Positions 34,261-42,017 of a DNA stretch of 64,000 bases are shown in pieces. Below the pieces are notes generated by a model. The model was not told the origin of the DNA, searched no databases, and saw nothing but the letters and a program-made list of their open reading frames with translations. The stretch covers positions 186,001-250,000 of the forward strand of contig NZ_PPHG01000097.1 of NCBI RefSeq assembly GCF_002904295.1, written 5' to 3'. The translations under genes were made by a program, and so were the position numbers. The stretch comes from Amycolatopsis sp. CA-128772. GTDB lineage: Bacteria; Actinomycetota; Actinomycetes; Mycobacteriales; Pseudonocardiaceae. Position 1 is the stretch's first letter; the number at the start of each line of letters is the position of its first letter.

Positions 34261-35310
34261 CTACGGCTGCCGGACGCGCCGATCGTCCAAAAGCGACAGT
34301 TCGTCCGCCACGTCACACAGGAACGCGGTGTCGCTGTCCAGGTCCGGTCCGCCGGAGACGGGTTCCGTCCTCGCCGGCTCGACACCCCTCGCGCGGGCCT
34401 CGATCGCCGCGACGATCACCGCGGCTTCGAGCTCCGCCGGGCGGGCCGACCGCTCCCGAGCCGCCGTGGCGACGTCGGCGTCCCGGTGTGGTTGCAGGTC
34501 GAGGACGCCGTCCCGGATCTCGATCACCCGCCGGTACACCCGCAACCGCATGTTCCACCAGCCCACCCGCGGGTTCAGCGCGATCGACGGATCGCCGGCC
34601 GACAGGAGCTCCCAGAGCGGGCGCAGGCGGGTGTACTGGCGGTACCGGCGCCACCAGCCGGCCGCGGCGGGCGTGGCGGCCCCGAGCAGCACGAGGGCGT
34701 GAGCCACATTGGGCAGCACCGCGCTCACCCAGAACACGAACCCCAGCGGGTACCGGTAGCCGAACCGGCTGGCCCCGACGCGGACGACCCGGTTCACCAG
34801 GTACACCAACGCCAATGCCGTGCCGCTGACGATCATGTGCAGGCCCGCGCGCACCGCCCGGTCCGAGGTGCTGCGCGCGAACCGCAGCCCGAGGCGGATC
34901 ACGTTCGCGAACGCGGGCGTGAGCGTGAGCAGGTAGGCCACCCAGTACTCGAACACCCACGGGGCCTGGGGCAGCAGGCTCGGCGTCAGCTCGAACAGCA
35001 CGCACATCGACGCGAACATGCCGGCCGTCCACCACTTGCTCCAGCGGCTGCGGCGCAAACCGTTGAGGTGCGCCAGGAAGTCGTGCGCCGACCACGCCAC
35101 GAGCACCATGCCCGCGTGCCCGAGCAGCCGCGCGAGGTTGTTGCCCGGGGTCAGCCCCGCCATCGCCGTCTGCACGGCCGGGGTCAGCGCGGTCAGCGAC
35201 ACCGCGAGCCCCAGCAGCGCCCGCCGGATCGCGTCGTCCTGGTTGCGCCAGCTGAGCACCAGCAGCCACGCGGCGCCCGGCGACGTGTAGCGGAGCAGCA
35301 CTTCACCCAT
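34261..35310 (-). CDS. MAB_1171c-family putative transporter
   Basis: 349 residues with about seven membrane helices in the first 225 residues (AAWLLVLSW, LAVSLTALTPAVQTAMAG, WTAGMFASMCVLFELTP, YWVAYLLTLTPAFANVI, PLGFVFWVSAVLPNVAHALVLLG), then a cytoplasmic C-terminal domain beginning RLRPLWELLSA and containing IEIRDGVLDLQPH. The layout fits the actinobacterial MAB_1171c family, which is typically encoded next to an ImmA/IrrE protein and an XRE regulator, as here. The substrate is unknown. The start overlaps the ImmA/IrrE gene by 8 bases, so all three genes form one unit. Confidence 0.8.
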   Translation of the reverse strand: MGEVLLRYTSPGAAWLLVLSWRNQDDAIRRALLGLAVSLTALTPAVQTAMAGLTPGNNLARLLGHAGMVLVAWSAHDFLAHLNGLRRSRWSKWWTAGMFASMCVLFELTPSLLPQAPWVFEYWVAYLLTLTPAFANVIRLGLRFARSTSDRAVRAGLHMIVSGTALALVYLVNRVVRVGASRFGYRYPLGFVFWVSAVLPNVAHALVLLGAATPAAAGWWRRYRQYTRLRPLWELLSAGDPSIALNPRVGWWNMRLRVYRRVIEIRDGVLDLQPHRDADVATAARERSARPAELEAAVIVAAIEARARGVEPARTEPVSGGPDLDSDTAFLCDVADELSLLDDRRVRQP

Positions 35311-35773
35311 GGAAACCGTCGAAGGCGTTGCGGAGCCGGTCGCTCAGCGTCGTCCCGGTGTGCACGCGCTGGCGGATCAGCGTGGCCAGCATCTCCGCTT
35401 CCCGTTCCTCGTCCGTGGAGTACCCGGTGCGGCCGAGTACCCGTCGCACCAGGGCGGGGTCGAGGCTGGGCAGCAGCTCCTGCGCCTGCGCGGCCAGGTC
35501 CATCGACACCGGGTAGTGGTCGCACAGCAGGTGGCTCAGCTCGTGCAGGAGGATGTGCTCCTGGTGGGCCGGCGGGGTGCCCTGTTCGTGGAAGATGATG
35601 TCCGCGGCGTCCGTGGCGATCCACAGGCCGCACACACCGGTGAGTCCCGTGACGGGCATCAGGTGGATCGGCCGCCCGCGGTGCGCGGCGATGCGCCCGG
35701 CGAAGGTCCGGACGTCGAACGGCACCGGGACGTCCAGGCCGCGCACCAGCTTTCGCAGGCGGCGGGTGTTCAC
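35303..35773 (-). CDS. ImmA/IrrE-type metallopeptidase domain protein
   Basis: 156 residues from GTG 35773, which overlaps the XRE stop by 4 bases. A compact zincin: DIIFHEQGTPPAHQEHILLHELSHLL (split about 60-86) carries HELSH, followed by CDHYPVS and, after a helical part, DEEREAEMLATLIRQRV, which supplies the third-ligand acidic residue. Free-standing ImmA/IrrE proteins cleave or antagonise a partner XRE repressor; the adjacent XRE gene is the natural partner. Together they probably control the transporter gene downstream in response to an unknown signal. Confidence 0.8.
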   Translation of the reverse strand: MNTRRLRKLVRGLDVPVPFDVRTFAGRIAAHRGRPIHLMPVTGLTGVCGLWIATDAADIIFHEQGTPPAHQEHILLHELSHLLCDHYPVSMDLAAQAQELLPSLDPALVRRVLGRTGYSTDEEREAEMLATLIRQRVHTGTTLSDRLRNAFDGFHG

Positions 35774-36234
35774 GGCGTGCCGTCGCCCTGGGGCAGGCCT
35801 TCGAGCTCGCGCACGCGCTCGACCATGTCGGCGATGGTGGCCAGGCTCTTCTCCGACAGCCCCTTGGCGCGCAGGGCGAGCTGGCGCACCGGAACGTCCC
35901 GCAACGCGTTGAGCAGTGCCAGTTCCGCGTTGATCCGGGTGGCCTCGGCGTCGTCGAAGAAGTACGCCGGTGGCACGCCGAAGAATTCGGCCAGCGCCTC
36001 GACGTGCCGCTTGGTCGGGTTGTCCCGCACGCCCTTGCGCAGCTGCCACAGGTACGTGGCCGAGATCGTCGGGCCGCCTTTGGCCCGGATCGCCTTGGCG
36101 ACCTCCTCGAAGGTGTACTCGCCGCCGTCGTCCGCCCGCACCGTGCGGAACAGGTGGTCGACCCGCGCGGCCAGCACTCCTTCGTCTCCGGTCATGCGCG
36201 ACATCATATCGGCCGCCATCAACTGTGGTGGCAT
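35770..36234 (-). CDS. XRE-family regulator of the transporter unit
   Basis: 154 residues as read from 36234; ATG 36195 (MTGDEG) may be the true start, as no clear ribosome-binding site decides it. The helix-turn-helix lies around TFEEVAKAIRAKGGPTISATYLWQLRKG (about 41-68), followed by HVEALAEFFGVPPAYFFDD, typical of SOS-type XRE regulators, and a helical dimerisation tail (LALLNALRDVPVRQLALRAKGL). Its stop overlaps the ImmA/IrrE start. It is divergent from the secreted-protein genes at 36344, so it may also act on the shared control region. Confidence 0.78.
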   Translation of the reverse strand: MPPQLMAADMMSRMTGDEGVLAARVDHLFRTVRADDGGEYTFEEVAKAIRAKGGPTISATYLWQLRKGVRDNPTKRHVEALAEFFGVPPAYFFDDAEATRINAELALLNALRDVPVRQLALRAKGLSEKSLATIADMVERVRELEGLPQGDGTP

Positions 36235-36261
36235 CCGAGCGAGCTGCTTCGTTCACGCTGG

Positions 36262-36290
36262 TTGACATCGCCTGGACATTTCAGTTTACT
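36262..36290 (+). promoter_or_regulatory. Consensus-like promoter before the small secreted-protein genes
   Basis: TTGACA (36262-36267) and TTTACT (36285-36290) are 17 bases apart in a locally AT-rich stretch 54 bases before ATG 36344. The -35 box is perfect for a housekeeping sigma factor. It lies between this gene pair and the divergent XRE gene. Confidence 0.6.
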
Positions 36291-36343
36291 TCAGGACGGC
36301 ACCGCATGAACTGGGATAAATGGTGCCGAGGGGGAGGGAAATC

Positions 36344-36745
36344 ATGTCTCGTATCAGGCGACTGCTCATGGTCGTGGTGCTCGCGGTTTCGGCTGCGGCC
36401 GTGCCATCGGTGGCGTACGCGAGTGCCGCTGATCTGCACGACTGTCCCGACGACTACTTCTGCGTCTGGGAGGACGTCAACTCGACCGCTCCTTACAACC
36501 CCTACGGTCCTTTCGCCAAGTTCCAGGCCGGCTCGTCCGACCTGGCGAAAGCCATCAGCGGTCACGTGTTCAACGACCGGATCACGTACGTGTGGAACCG
36601 GACCACGCGCCTGTGGTGCCTCTTCAAGGACGCGCACTACGTGGGCAATCCGCTGCGCATTTCGGTCGAGTGGCAGGGCCCGCTCGGGCCACGCTACGGC
36701 TTCGACAACATCGTGAGCTCGCTTCAAGCATGTGACCTGAGCTAG
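36344..36745 (+). CDS. Secreted peptidase-inhibitor family I36-like protein
   Basis: 133 residues from ATG 36344 (GGAGGGAAATC upstream). The signal peptide (RRLLMVVVLAVSAAAVPSVAYAS) is cleaved after about residue 27. The mature domain starts CPDDYFCVWEDVN and continues with FQAGSSDLA, ITYVWNRT and a closing Cys near the C-terminus, the beta-gamma-crystallin-like pattern of inhibitor family I36 (for example the Streptomyces metalloprotease inhibitor SMPI). Four cysteines could form two disulfides. Actinomycetes often carry many such paralogues whose targets are unknown. It is 23 bases from the next secreted-protein gene on the same strand. Confidence 0.75.
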   Translation: MSRIRRLLMVVVLAVSAAAVPSVAYASAADLHDCPDDYFCVWEDVNSTAPYNPYGPFAKFQAGSSDLAKAISGHVFNDRITYVWNRTTRLWCLFKDAHYVGNPLRISVEWQGPLGPRYGFDNIVSSLQACDLS

Positions 36746-36768
36746 CAGTTACGAGGGGACGCAAAAAG

Positions 36769-37254
36769 ATGAAGAAGGTTCTCAAGAAGGCCGCGGTGCT
36801 CGGGGCCGCGTGCGCAGCCGTGGTGGCGCTCGCTCCGGCGGCGTCGGCGTCGGAGCCACCGGCCGCGGGACGAACCTGCCAGTTCGTCAACGAGGTGGGG
36901 AAGGTCGTCGCGGGTGCGTACCTGTACGTGGACAACGTGTCGGTCGGGGTGGCCGCGGTCTGCCGTGACGACTCGTACAACTACTGGGGGTACGTCGGGT
37001 TCGTCGAGAAGCTCACGGTCAGCCAGTGGGGGCAGGCGACGCTGTACCGGCACCGTGACGGCGCCCCCTCCGGCACGGTCACCTGCGACAGCAACGGCGG
37101 GAACGGGAGGGTGATGCCGAACCAGCGGGTCTGCTGGACCCCCAAGGTGAGCGGGCTGAGCGGTCACTACTCATTCCTCGCGATGGGCGAGATGTACAGC
37201 AGCCACACGGGCAAGCTCCTGGTCATCGGTACGACCGGCGAATTCGCGCGCTGA
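36769..37254 (+). CDS. Small secreted hypothetical protein with four cysteines
   Basis: 161 residues with a clear signal peptide (MKKVLKKAAVLGAACAAVVA, cleaved after ASAS near residue 28). The mature part is beta-rich, with four cysteines: CQFVNEVG, VCRDDSYN, VTCDSNGG and VCWTPKV. The Gly/Tyr-rich segment YNYWGYVGF suggests a compact beta-barrel. No family is recognised. It lies just downstream of the I36-like gene and is probably co-transcribed, so the two may be secreted together; GAGGGGA is the likely ribosome-binding site. Confidence 0.65.
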   Translation: MKKVLKKAAVLGAACAAVVALAPAASASEPPAAGRTCQFVNEVGKVVAGAYLYVDNVSVGVAAVCRDDSYNYWGYVGFVEKLTVSQWGQATLYRHRDGAPSGTVTCDSNGGNGRVMPNQRVCWTPKVSGLSGHYSFLAMGEMYSSHTGKLLVIGTTGEFAR

Positions 37255-37265
37255 CCGGCCGGCGG

Positions 37266-37295
37266 CGCCGTCGGTGAAACAGGCCACCGGCGGCG
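37266..37295 (+). terminator. Hairpin after the secreted-protein pair
   Basis: The 11-base arms CGCCGTCGGTG (37266-37276) and CACCGGCGGCG (37285-37295) pair with one G-T wobble around an 8-base loop, 11 bases after the stop codon. A smaller CACCCCG/GGGGTG repeat follows. A terminator role is inferred from position. Confidence 0.45.
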
Positions 37296-37379
37296 TCCGT
37301 CACCCCGGCGGGGTGAGGTCGGGGCCGCCCGCTCGGGGAGCACGTTGCGACACGGACGGCACGCCCGGAATGCGGCAGG

Positions 37380-38135
37380 ATGCCTGCTATGACACTGCCT
37401 GCCCTTCCCGAGGAAACCTTCCACCGCGTGCTCTGCGTCGTCGCGCACCCGGACGACATGGAGTACGGCATGTCCGCCGCTGTCGCCCGGTGGACGTCCC
37501 GGGGGATCGAGGTCGGCTACCTCCTGCTCACCCGGGGTGAAGCCGGGATGCCGAACCCGCCCGAGGAGACCGCCCGGCTGCGGGTGGCCGAGCAGCGGGC
37601 CGCCTGCGATGTCGTCGGTGTCGAGCGGCTGACCGTTCTCGAACACCCCGACGGGGTGCTCGTCTACGGTCTCGACCTCCGCCGGGACATCTGCCGGGAG
37701 ATCCGGCGGTTCAAGCCCGATGCCGTCTACGGGTCCGCCTTCGACGTCGAGACCGGGTTCGGCTTCGACCAGGCCGATCACCGGGCGGCCGGGCTGGCCA
37801 CGCTCGACGCCATCCGGGACGCCGGCAACCGGTGGGTCTTCCCCGAACAGGTCACCGACGAGGGGCTCGAACCGCACTCCCCGCGCTGGTACCTCCAGCC
37901 CGGCTTCGCGAACGCCACCCACGGCGTCGACGTGACCGGTGAGCCGCTGCGGCGCGGTGTTGCCTCGCTCGAAGCGCACGCCGAATACCTGGCCGCCATC
38001 CCCGACCACCCCGTTCCGGGGGACTTCATCCCGCAGTTCGCCGCGATGAGCGGGAAGCACATGGGCGTCGAGCACGCCGTCCTGTTCCGCGCCCACGACC
38101 TGCAGGCGCCGCCGGACTTCGACGCCGAAGCCTGA
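37380..38135 (+). CDS. PIG-L family deacetylase
   Basis: 251 residues. The zinc site AHPDDMEYG near 22-30 is the PIG-L/LmbE signature; a later His lies in GFDQADHRAAG (about 133). Family members remove acetyl groups from N-acetylglucosamine-type substrates, as in mycothiol or teicoplanin-type pathways; MshB- and Mca-like activities are possible, but the sequence does not decide. ATG 37380 and ATG 37389 are both possible starts. The gene stands alone before the STAND regulator gene. It is cytoplasmic, with no signal peptide. Confidence 0.8.
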   Translation: MPAMTLPALPEETFHRVLCVVAHPDDMEYGMSAAVARWTSRGIEVGYLLLTRGEAGMPNPPEETARLRVAEQRAACDVVGVERLTVLEHPDGVLVYGLDLRRDICREIRRFKPDAVYGSAFDVETGFGFDQADHRAAGLATLDAIRDAGNRWVFPEQVTDEGLEPHSPRWYLQPGFANATHGVDVTGEPLRRGVASLEAHAEYLAAIPDHPVPGDFIPQFAAMSGKHMGVEHAVLFRAHDLQAPPDFDAEA

Positions 38136-38195
38136 CGCCGGCGGTCTCTGCGAAAACCGTGGCCGTTCCCGCGAACCGCTGCCGACAATGACGGT

Positions 38196-40607
38196 ATGGC
38201 GTTCACCGAACCACCCGATCCCGGTCACGCGCGGAGCCTGGCCGAGCTCATCGCGCAGCTGCGGCTGCTCAAGGCGTGGGCGGGCGGCCCGTCGTACGCG
38301 CAGATCGCCGAGCGGGTGAACCGGCTCTGGACCGCCGCCGGGCGGCCGGCCGCCGAGCGCACCGCGCGGACCACCGTGGCCGACTGCTTCAAGGTCGGGC
38401 GCGCGCGGCCGAACACCGACCTGCTGCTGGCCGTCGTCGAGGTGCTGCACCCGGACCCGGGTTACGTCGCCGGCTGGCAGGACGTGCTGCGGGTGGTGCG
38501 CGGCCGCGCCGAGGCGGCGACCTTCGTGCAGGCCCAGCTCGGCCTGCCCGAGGCCGTCCCGCACTTCACCGGGCGCCGGGCGGAACTCGCGCGGCTGGCC
38601 GCGGTGCTCGCCGGCGGTCAGGTGGCGGCGATCGCCGGCATGGCCGGGGTCGGCAAGACCGGGCTGGCCGTGCAGGCCGGGCACGAGCTGCTGCGCACCG
38701 GGCGGTTCGACAACGCGCTTTTCGTGAACCTGCGCGGGTTCCACCCCGATCCCGGCCAGCCGCCGGTGGACCCGGCCGCGGTGCTCGACTCCTTCCTGCG
38801 GTTGCTCGGGGTGCCCGGGCACGCCGTGCCCGCCGACCTGGCCGGCAAGACGCGGCTGTACCAGGAACGGTCGGCCGGGCGGCGGCTGCTCGTCGTCCTC
38901 GACAACGCGCGCGGCGAAGACCAGGTCCGGCCGCTGCTCGGCGGGGCCGTCCTCGTCACCAGCCGGATGGCGCTCACCGGCCTGTCCGGCGCCGCGCACC
39001 TGCGGCTGGACGCGCTGAGCCCGGACGAAGCCCTGGCCTACCTGCGGCGGACCGTCGGCGCCGAGCGGGTCGACCAGGCGCCCGGCGTGGCCCGGCGGAT
39101 CACCGCCGAACTCGGCCGGCTGCCGCTCGCGCTGACGCTGGCCGCGTTGTGGATGACCGCGCCCGCCCACCGGTCGTGGCTGCTGGCCGACCACCTGGAG
39201 CGGCTCGAGCAGCGGCGCGCGCACCTGCGTCTCGACAACGCCGTGGACGCGTCGATCAGCCTGTCCTACGACCAGCTCGGCGAGCCGGAACGGCGGGCCC
39301 TGCGGCTGCTCGCCCTGCACCCGGGCGCGGACCTGGACGCCTACGGCATCGCCGCGCTGGCCGGGACCGGGCTGGCGGAGGCGACCCGGATCGCGGACCG
39401 GCTCGTCGCCGCGAGCCTGGTGCGGCGCGGCGAGGGGGACCGGTTCGAGCTGCACGACCTCGTCCGCGCTTTCGGGATGGCGCGGGCCCAGGACGAGGAC
39501 GCCCCGGCCGGCCGGAAGGCGGCGCTGTCGCGGCTGCTCGACTACTACGTGTTCGCCACCGCGACCGCGATGGACCACTATGCGCCGCGCACGCGTGGCC
39601 ACCGCCCGCACGTCCCCGACCCCGGGCTGCCGATCCCGCCGCTGACCGGCCGCGAGCCGGCGGCCGCCTGGCTGGACGCCGAACGCGCCAACCTGGTCGG
39701 CGCCGGCGTCCACGGGGTGGCGTCGGGGCACGCGGGGCTGCTGTCGCGGCTGGTGTTCCGCTACCTGCAGACCGCCGGCTACATCCGCGAGGCGCTGGCC
39801 CTGCACACGAGCGCGGCGGAGTCGGCGGACCCGGTCGCCCGCGGGCACGCCCTGACCAGCCTCGCGGCCACGCACAGCCAGGTCGGCCGCTACGAGGTGG
39901 CGACGCGGTACGCCGGACAGGCGCTGGCTTGCTTCCGCGGCGCCGGAGACCGCTCCGGCGAGTGCCGCGTGCTCGGCACGCTGGGCGCGATCGCCTCCTG
40001 GAACGGCGACTTCCTGCGTTCGGCGGAGTTCCTGGGCGAGACGCTGACCCTGGCCCGCGAACTCCGGGACCGGGTCGCCGAACGCACCGCGCTGACCAAC
40101 CTCGGCTACGTCTACGGCCGGCTCGGCTGGTACGCCGAGGCGCTGGAGATCCACGGGAAGGCGCTCGTCATCGACCAGGAGACCGGCGACCTCTGCGACA
40201 CCGGGCGGACGCTGCTCAACATCGGCGACACGCACCTGCGGTCCGGCAGCCACGAGGAAGCCTGCGCCCACTTCCGCCGCGCGACGGCCATCGCCGAGCG
40301 GGCGGGCGACCGCGACCTGCACGTGGAAGCGTTGCTGTGCCTCGCGGACGCGTCCTTGGAACTCGGCGACCCCGGCCCCGCCCGGACGACGCACGAGTGC
40401 GCGCTCGCGATCGCGGAGGAGCTGGGCAGCCTGCACGCGGCGGCCCGCGCGCACGCCGGCCTCGCCCGGGCCCTGACCGGGCTGGGCGACGGGGAGCGGG
40501 CGCGGCACCACTGGCTCGCCGCGCGTGACCACCACCGCGAGCTGGGCCTGCCGGAACCGGCGGAGATGACGGCGGGAATCGGCCGATCGGTGCCGGCCGG
40601 CGGCTGA
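38196..40607 (+). CDS. STAND-type regulator: helix-turn-helix-like region, NB-ARC ATPase and TPR repeats
   Basis: 803 residues. An N-terminal helical region (about 14-80, SYAQIAERVNRLWTAAG, TTVADCFKVGRARPNTDLLLAV) resembles the XRE-like domain of such proteins. The NB-ARC module has Walker A GMAGVGKT at 148-155, Walker B LLVVLDNA near 230, and a GLPLA-like LPLALTLA. TPR repeats fill about 560-790 (HALTSLAATHSQVGRYEVA, TALTNLGYVYGRLGWYAEAL, CDTGRTLLNIGDTHLRSG). STAND proteins are ATP switches that respond to ligands. It is directly upstream of the six-cysteine peptide cassette on the same strand and could control it; that is inference. Confidence 0.8.
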   Translation: MAFTEPPDPGHARSLAELIAQLRLLKAWAGGPSYAQIAERVNRLWTAAGRPAAERTARTTVADCFKVGRARPNTDLLLAVVEVLHPDPGYVAGWQDVLRVVRGRAEAATFVQAQLGLPEAVPHFTGRRAELARLAAVLAGGQVAAIAGMAGVGKTGLAVQAGHELLRTGRFDNALFVNLRGFHPDPGQPPVDPAAVLDSFLRLLGVPGHAVPADLAGKTRLYQERSAGRRLLVVLDNARGEDQVRPLLGGAVLVTSRMALTGLSGAAHLRLDALSPDEALAYLRRTVGAERVDQAPGVARRITAELGRLPLALTLAALWMTAPAHRSWLLADHLERLEQRRAHLRLDNAVDASISLSYDQLGEPERRALRLLALHPGADLDAYGIAALAGTGLAEATRIADRLVAASLVRRGEGDRFELHDLVRAFGMARAQDEDAPAGRKAALSRLLDYYVFATATAMDHYAPRTRGHRPHVPDPGLPIPPLTGREPAAAWLDAERANLVGAGVHGVASGHAGLLSRLVFRYLQTAGYIREALALHTSAAESADPVARGHALTSLAATHSQVGRYEVATRYAGQALACFRGAGDRSGECRVLGTLGAIASWNGDFLRSAEFLGETLTLARELRDRVAERTALTNLGYVYGRLGWYAEALEIHGKALVIDQETGDLCDTGRTLLNIGDTHLRSGSHEEACAHFRRATAIAERAGDRDLHVEALLCLADASLELGDPGPARTTHECALAIAEELGSLHAAARAHAGLARALTGLGDGERARHHWLAARDHHRELGLPEPAEMTAGIGRSVPAGG

Positions 40608-40665
40608 CGAGCCGGGCCAGGCCGAGCCGGGCCAGGCCGAGCCGGGCCAGGCCGAGCCGGGCGCG
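40608..40665. repeat. 15-base tandem repeat, nearly four copies
   Basis: The unit GCCGAGCCGGGCCAG occurs as a partial copy (40608-40620), two perfect copies (40621-40635 and 40636-40650) and a last copy that degrades at its end (40651-40665). It begins at the stop codon of the STAND gene. The next coding feature is 118 bases away. Variation in copy number between strains is likely. Confidence 0.85.
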
Positions 40666-40782
40666 TCCGGGTTCGTCCGGGATTGCTGCTCGCGGCCGTG
40701 GCGCACCGCAATGCTCGCAGCCGGTGCGGGCGGCGGGGAACCGCTTCCCGCACCGTGGACACCACCGTCGAAGGGAGACACC

Positions 40783-40950
40783 ATGGGGCGCCTGATCGAC
40801 CGCGTGCTGAACCGGATCGTGCCCACCGCCCAGGCTTCCGCCTGCAGCGGCGGCTACTTCTGCAACGCACAGGGCCACCCCGGCTACTGGTACCGGTTCT
40901 GCTGCCCGCAGACCGGCTGCGAGTGGTCCAAGGTCCGCAGCAGCTGCTGA
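40783..40950 (+). CDS. Six-cysteine precursor-like peptide of a secreted disulfide-rich product
   Basis: 55 residues from ATG 40783 (GAAGGGAGACACC upstream). The first 18 residues, MGRLIDRVLNRIVPTAQA, form an amphipathic leader without the hydrophobic core of a Sec signal. They end in an A-x-A cleavage site. The remaining 37 residues carry six cysteines (20, 25, 38, 39, 44, 55) among Gly, Tyr and Trp, including a CC pair. The genes behind it encode MauE, a CPAC redoxin, an ABC exporter and a signal peptidase, so I infer a dedicated oxidised, exported peptide. The closest known logic is MauD/MauE maturing the disulfide-rich small subunit of methylamine dehydrogenase. Activity is unknown. Confidence 0.7.
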   Translation: MGRLIDRVLNRIVPTAQASACSGGYFCNAQGHPGYWYRFCCPQTGCEWSKVRSSC

Positions 40951-40957
40951 GCCGGCC

Positions 40958-40993
40958 GGGCGGTGTCCGCCGCCTTCCCCGCGGACACCGCCC
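40958..40993 (+). terminator. Hairpin between the peptide gene and its accessory genes
   Basis: Perfect 13-base arms GGGCGGTGTCCGC (40958-40970) and its complement (40981-40993) with a 10-base loop, starting 8 bases after the peptide stop codon. Hairpins in this place in peptide operons often act as partial terminators or 3' stabilisers, so the precursor is made in excess over the enzymes. No T-run is present. Confidence 0.6.
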
Positions 40994-41011
40994 CGCGTCG
41001 AGGGGAGTGAC

Positions 41012-41518
41012 ATGGAGTACCTCCGGGCCGCCGCCGCGGCGCTGATCGCCGTGGTGTTCGCGGCCTCCTCGGTGGCGAAGCTGCGGGACTTCCGCGGCTT
41101 CGCGCGTTCGGTGCCCGCGCTCGTGCCGATGCGCGCGAGCCGGGTCACGCCGGTTTCGGCGGCCGTCGTCGTCGCCGAAGCGGGCAGCGCGGTCCTCGTC
41201 GTCGTGCCGGCCACGGCCGCGGCCGGCTTCCTCCTCGCGTCGGCGTTGTTGCTCGCCTTCACTGCCGCCATCGCCGCTTCGCTGCGACGCGGGCGGCCTG
41301 CGCCGTGCCGCTGCTTCGGCGTGTCCGAAACCCCGGCCGGACCGCGTCACCTGGCCCGCAACGGCGTGCTGCTCGGCCTCGCCGTCCTCGGCGCGCTCGC
41401 GCCGGAGCAGCTGCCGCCGCTCGCCGGGGCCGCCGTCGCGGTCGCCGCGGGGGTGGTCGTGGCCGTGCTCGTCATCGCGATGAATGACATCGCCGTCGTG
41501 TTCGCAAGGAGTTCCTGA
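41012..41518 (+). CDS. MauE/DoxX-like redox membrane protein
   Basis: 168 residues with four membrane helices (about 4-20, 46-66, 68-88 and 115-160 in two passes), typical of MauE. The conserved CRCFG motif lies at about 98-102 in the loop after the third helix (RPAPCRCFGVSE), where the two cysteines can exchange electrons. In methylamine-utilisation clusters MauE works with the thioredoxin MauD to form disulfides in a small secreted subunit. Here it follows the six-cysteine peptide gene and directly precedes a thioredoxin gene (stop and start share one base). RBS AGGGGAG. Confidence 0.8.
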   Translation: MEYLRAAAAALIAVVFAASSVAKLRDFRGFARSVPALVPMRASRVTPVSAAVVVAEAGSAVLVVVPATAAAGFLLASALLLAFTAAIAASLRRGRPAPCRCFGVSETPAGPRHLARNGVLLGLAVLGALAPEQLPPLAGAAVAVAAGVVVAVLVIAMNDIAVVFARSS

Positions 41519-42015
41519 TGCCCTTCGTCGTCGCCGCCCTGGTGCTGCTCGGCCTGCTGTGCCTGCTGAACCTGCTCCTCACCGTCGGGATCCTGCGCCG
41601 GATGCGGGCACAGCCGGCGGCCGGGACGCCCTTCGCGCTGCGCCCCGGTTCGGCCGTCGGCGAGTTCACCGCCACCACGACCGACGGCGAGCCGCTCACC
41701 GCCGCCACGCTGGACGGCACCCTCGCCTTCTTCTCCGCCGACTGCCCCGCCTGCCACGACTCCCTGCCGGACTTCCTCGCCTACGCCCGCGAACAGGGTC
41801 GTGACAACGTCTTCGCCGTCTTCGGCGGCGACGACCCGGACACCGTCCGCGCGCTGGCCGAAGTCGCCCACGTCGTGGCGGCGGACCTCGACGGCGGCCC
41901 GGTCGCCGCCGCGTTCCGCAACACCTGGACCCCCGCGCTGTACGTGGTGACCGGCGGGCGGGTGGTCGCGACCGCGGGCCGGGTGCACGAGCTGCCCGTC
42001 CCCGCCGGGCGGTAA
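41518..42015 (+). CDS. Membrane-anchored thioredoxin-like protein (MauD/TlpA type)
   Basis: 165 residues. An N-terminal membrane anchor (about 3-25) is followed by an extracytoplasmic thioredoxin fold with a CPAC active site at about 79-82 (FFSADCPACHDSL) and a cis-Pro-type turn in NTWTPALYVV. CPxC redoxins with an anchor are the partners of MauE-like proteins and oxidise or isomerise disulfides outside the cell. ATG 41518 shares its A with the MauE stop, so translation is coupled. The obvious client is the six-cysteine peptide encoded at the head of the run. Confidence 0.85.
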   Translation: MPFVVAALVLLGLLCLLNLLLTVGILRRMRAQPAAGTPFALRPGSAVGEFTATTTDGEPLTAATLDGTLAFFSADCPACHDSLPDFLAYAREQGRDNVFAVFGGDDPDTVRALAEVAHVVAADLDGGPVAAAFRNTWTPALYVVTGGRVVATAGRVHELPVPAGR

Positions 42016-42017
42016 CC

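Noticed and set aside
37167..40826. Open minus-strand frame of more than 1,200 codons
   Set aside because: It is the antisense shadow of the PIG-L and STAND genes. High third-position GC keeps stop codons out; the product is Arg/Pro/Gly-rich without domains.
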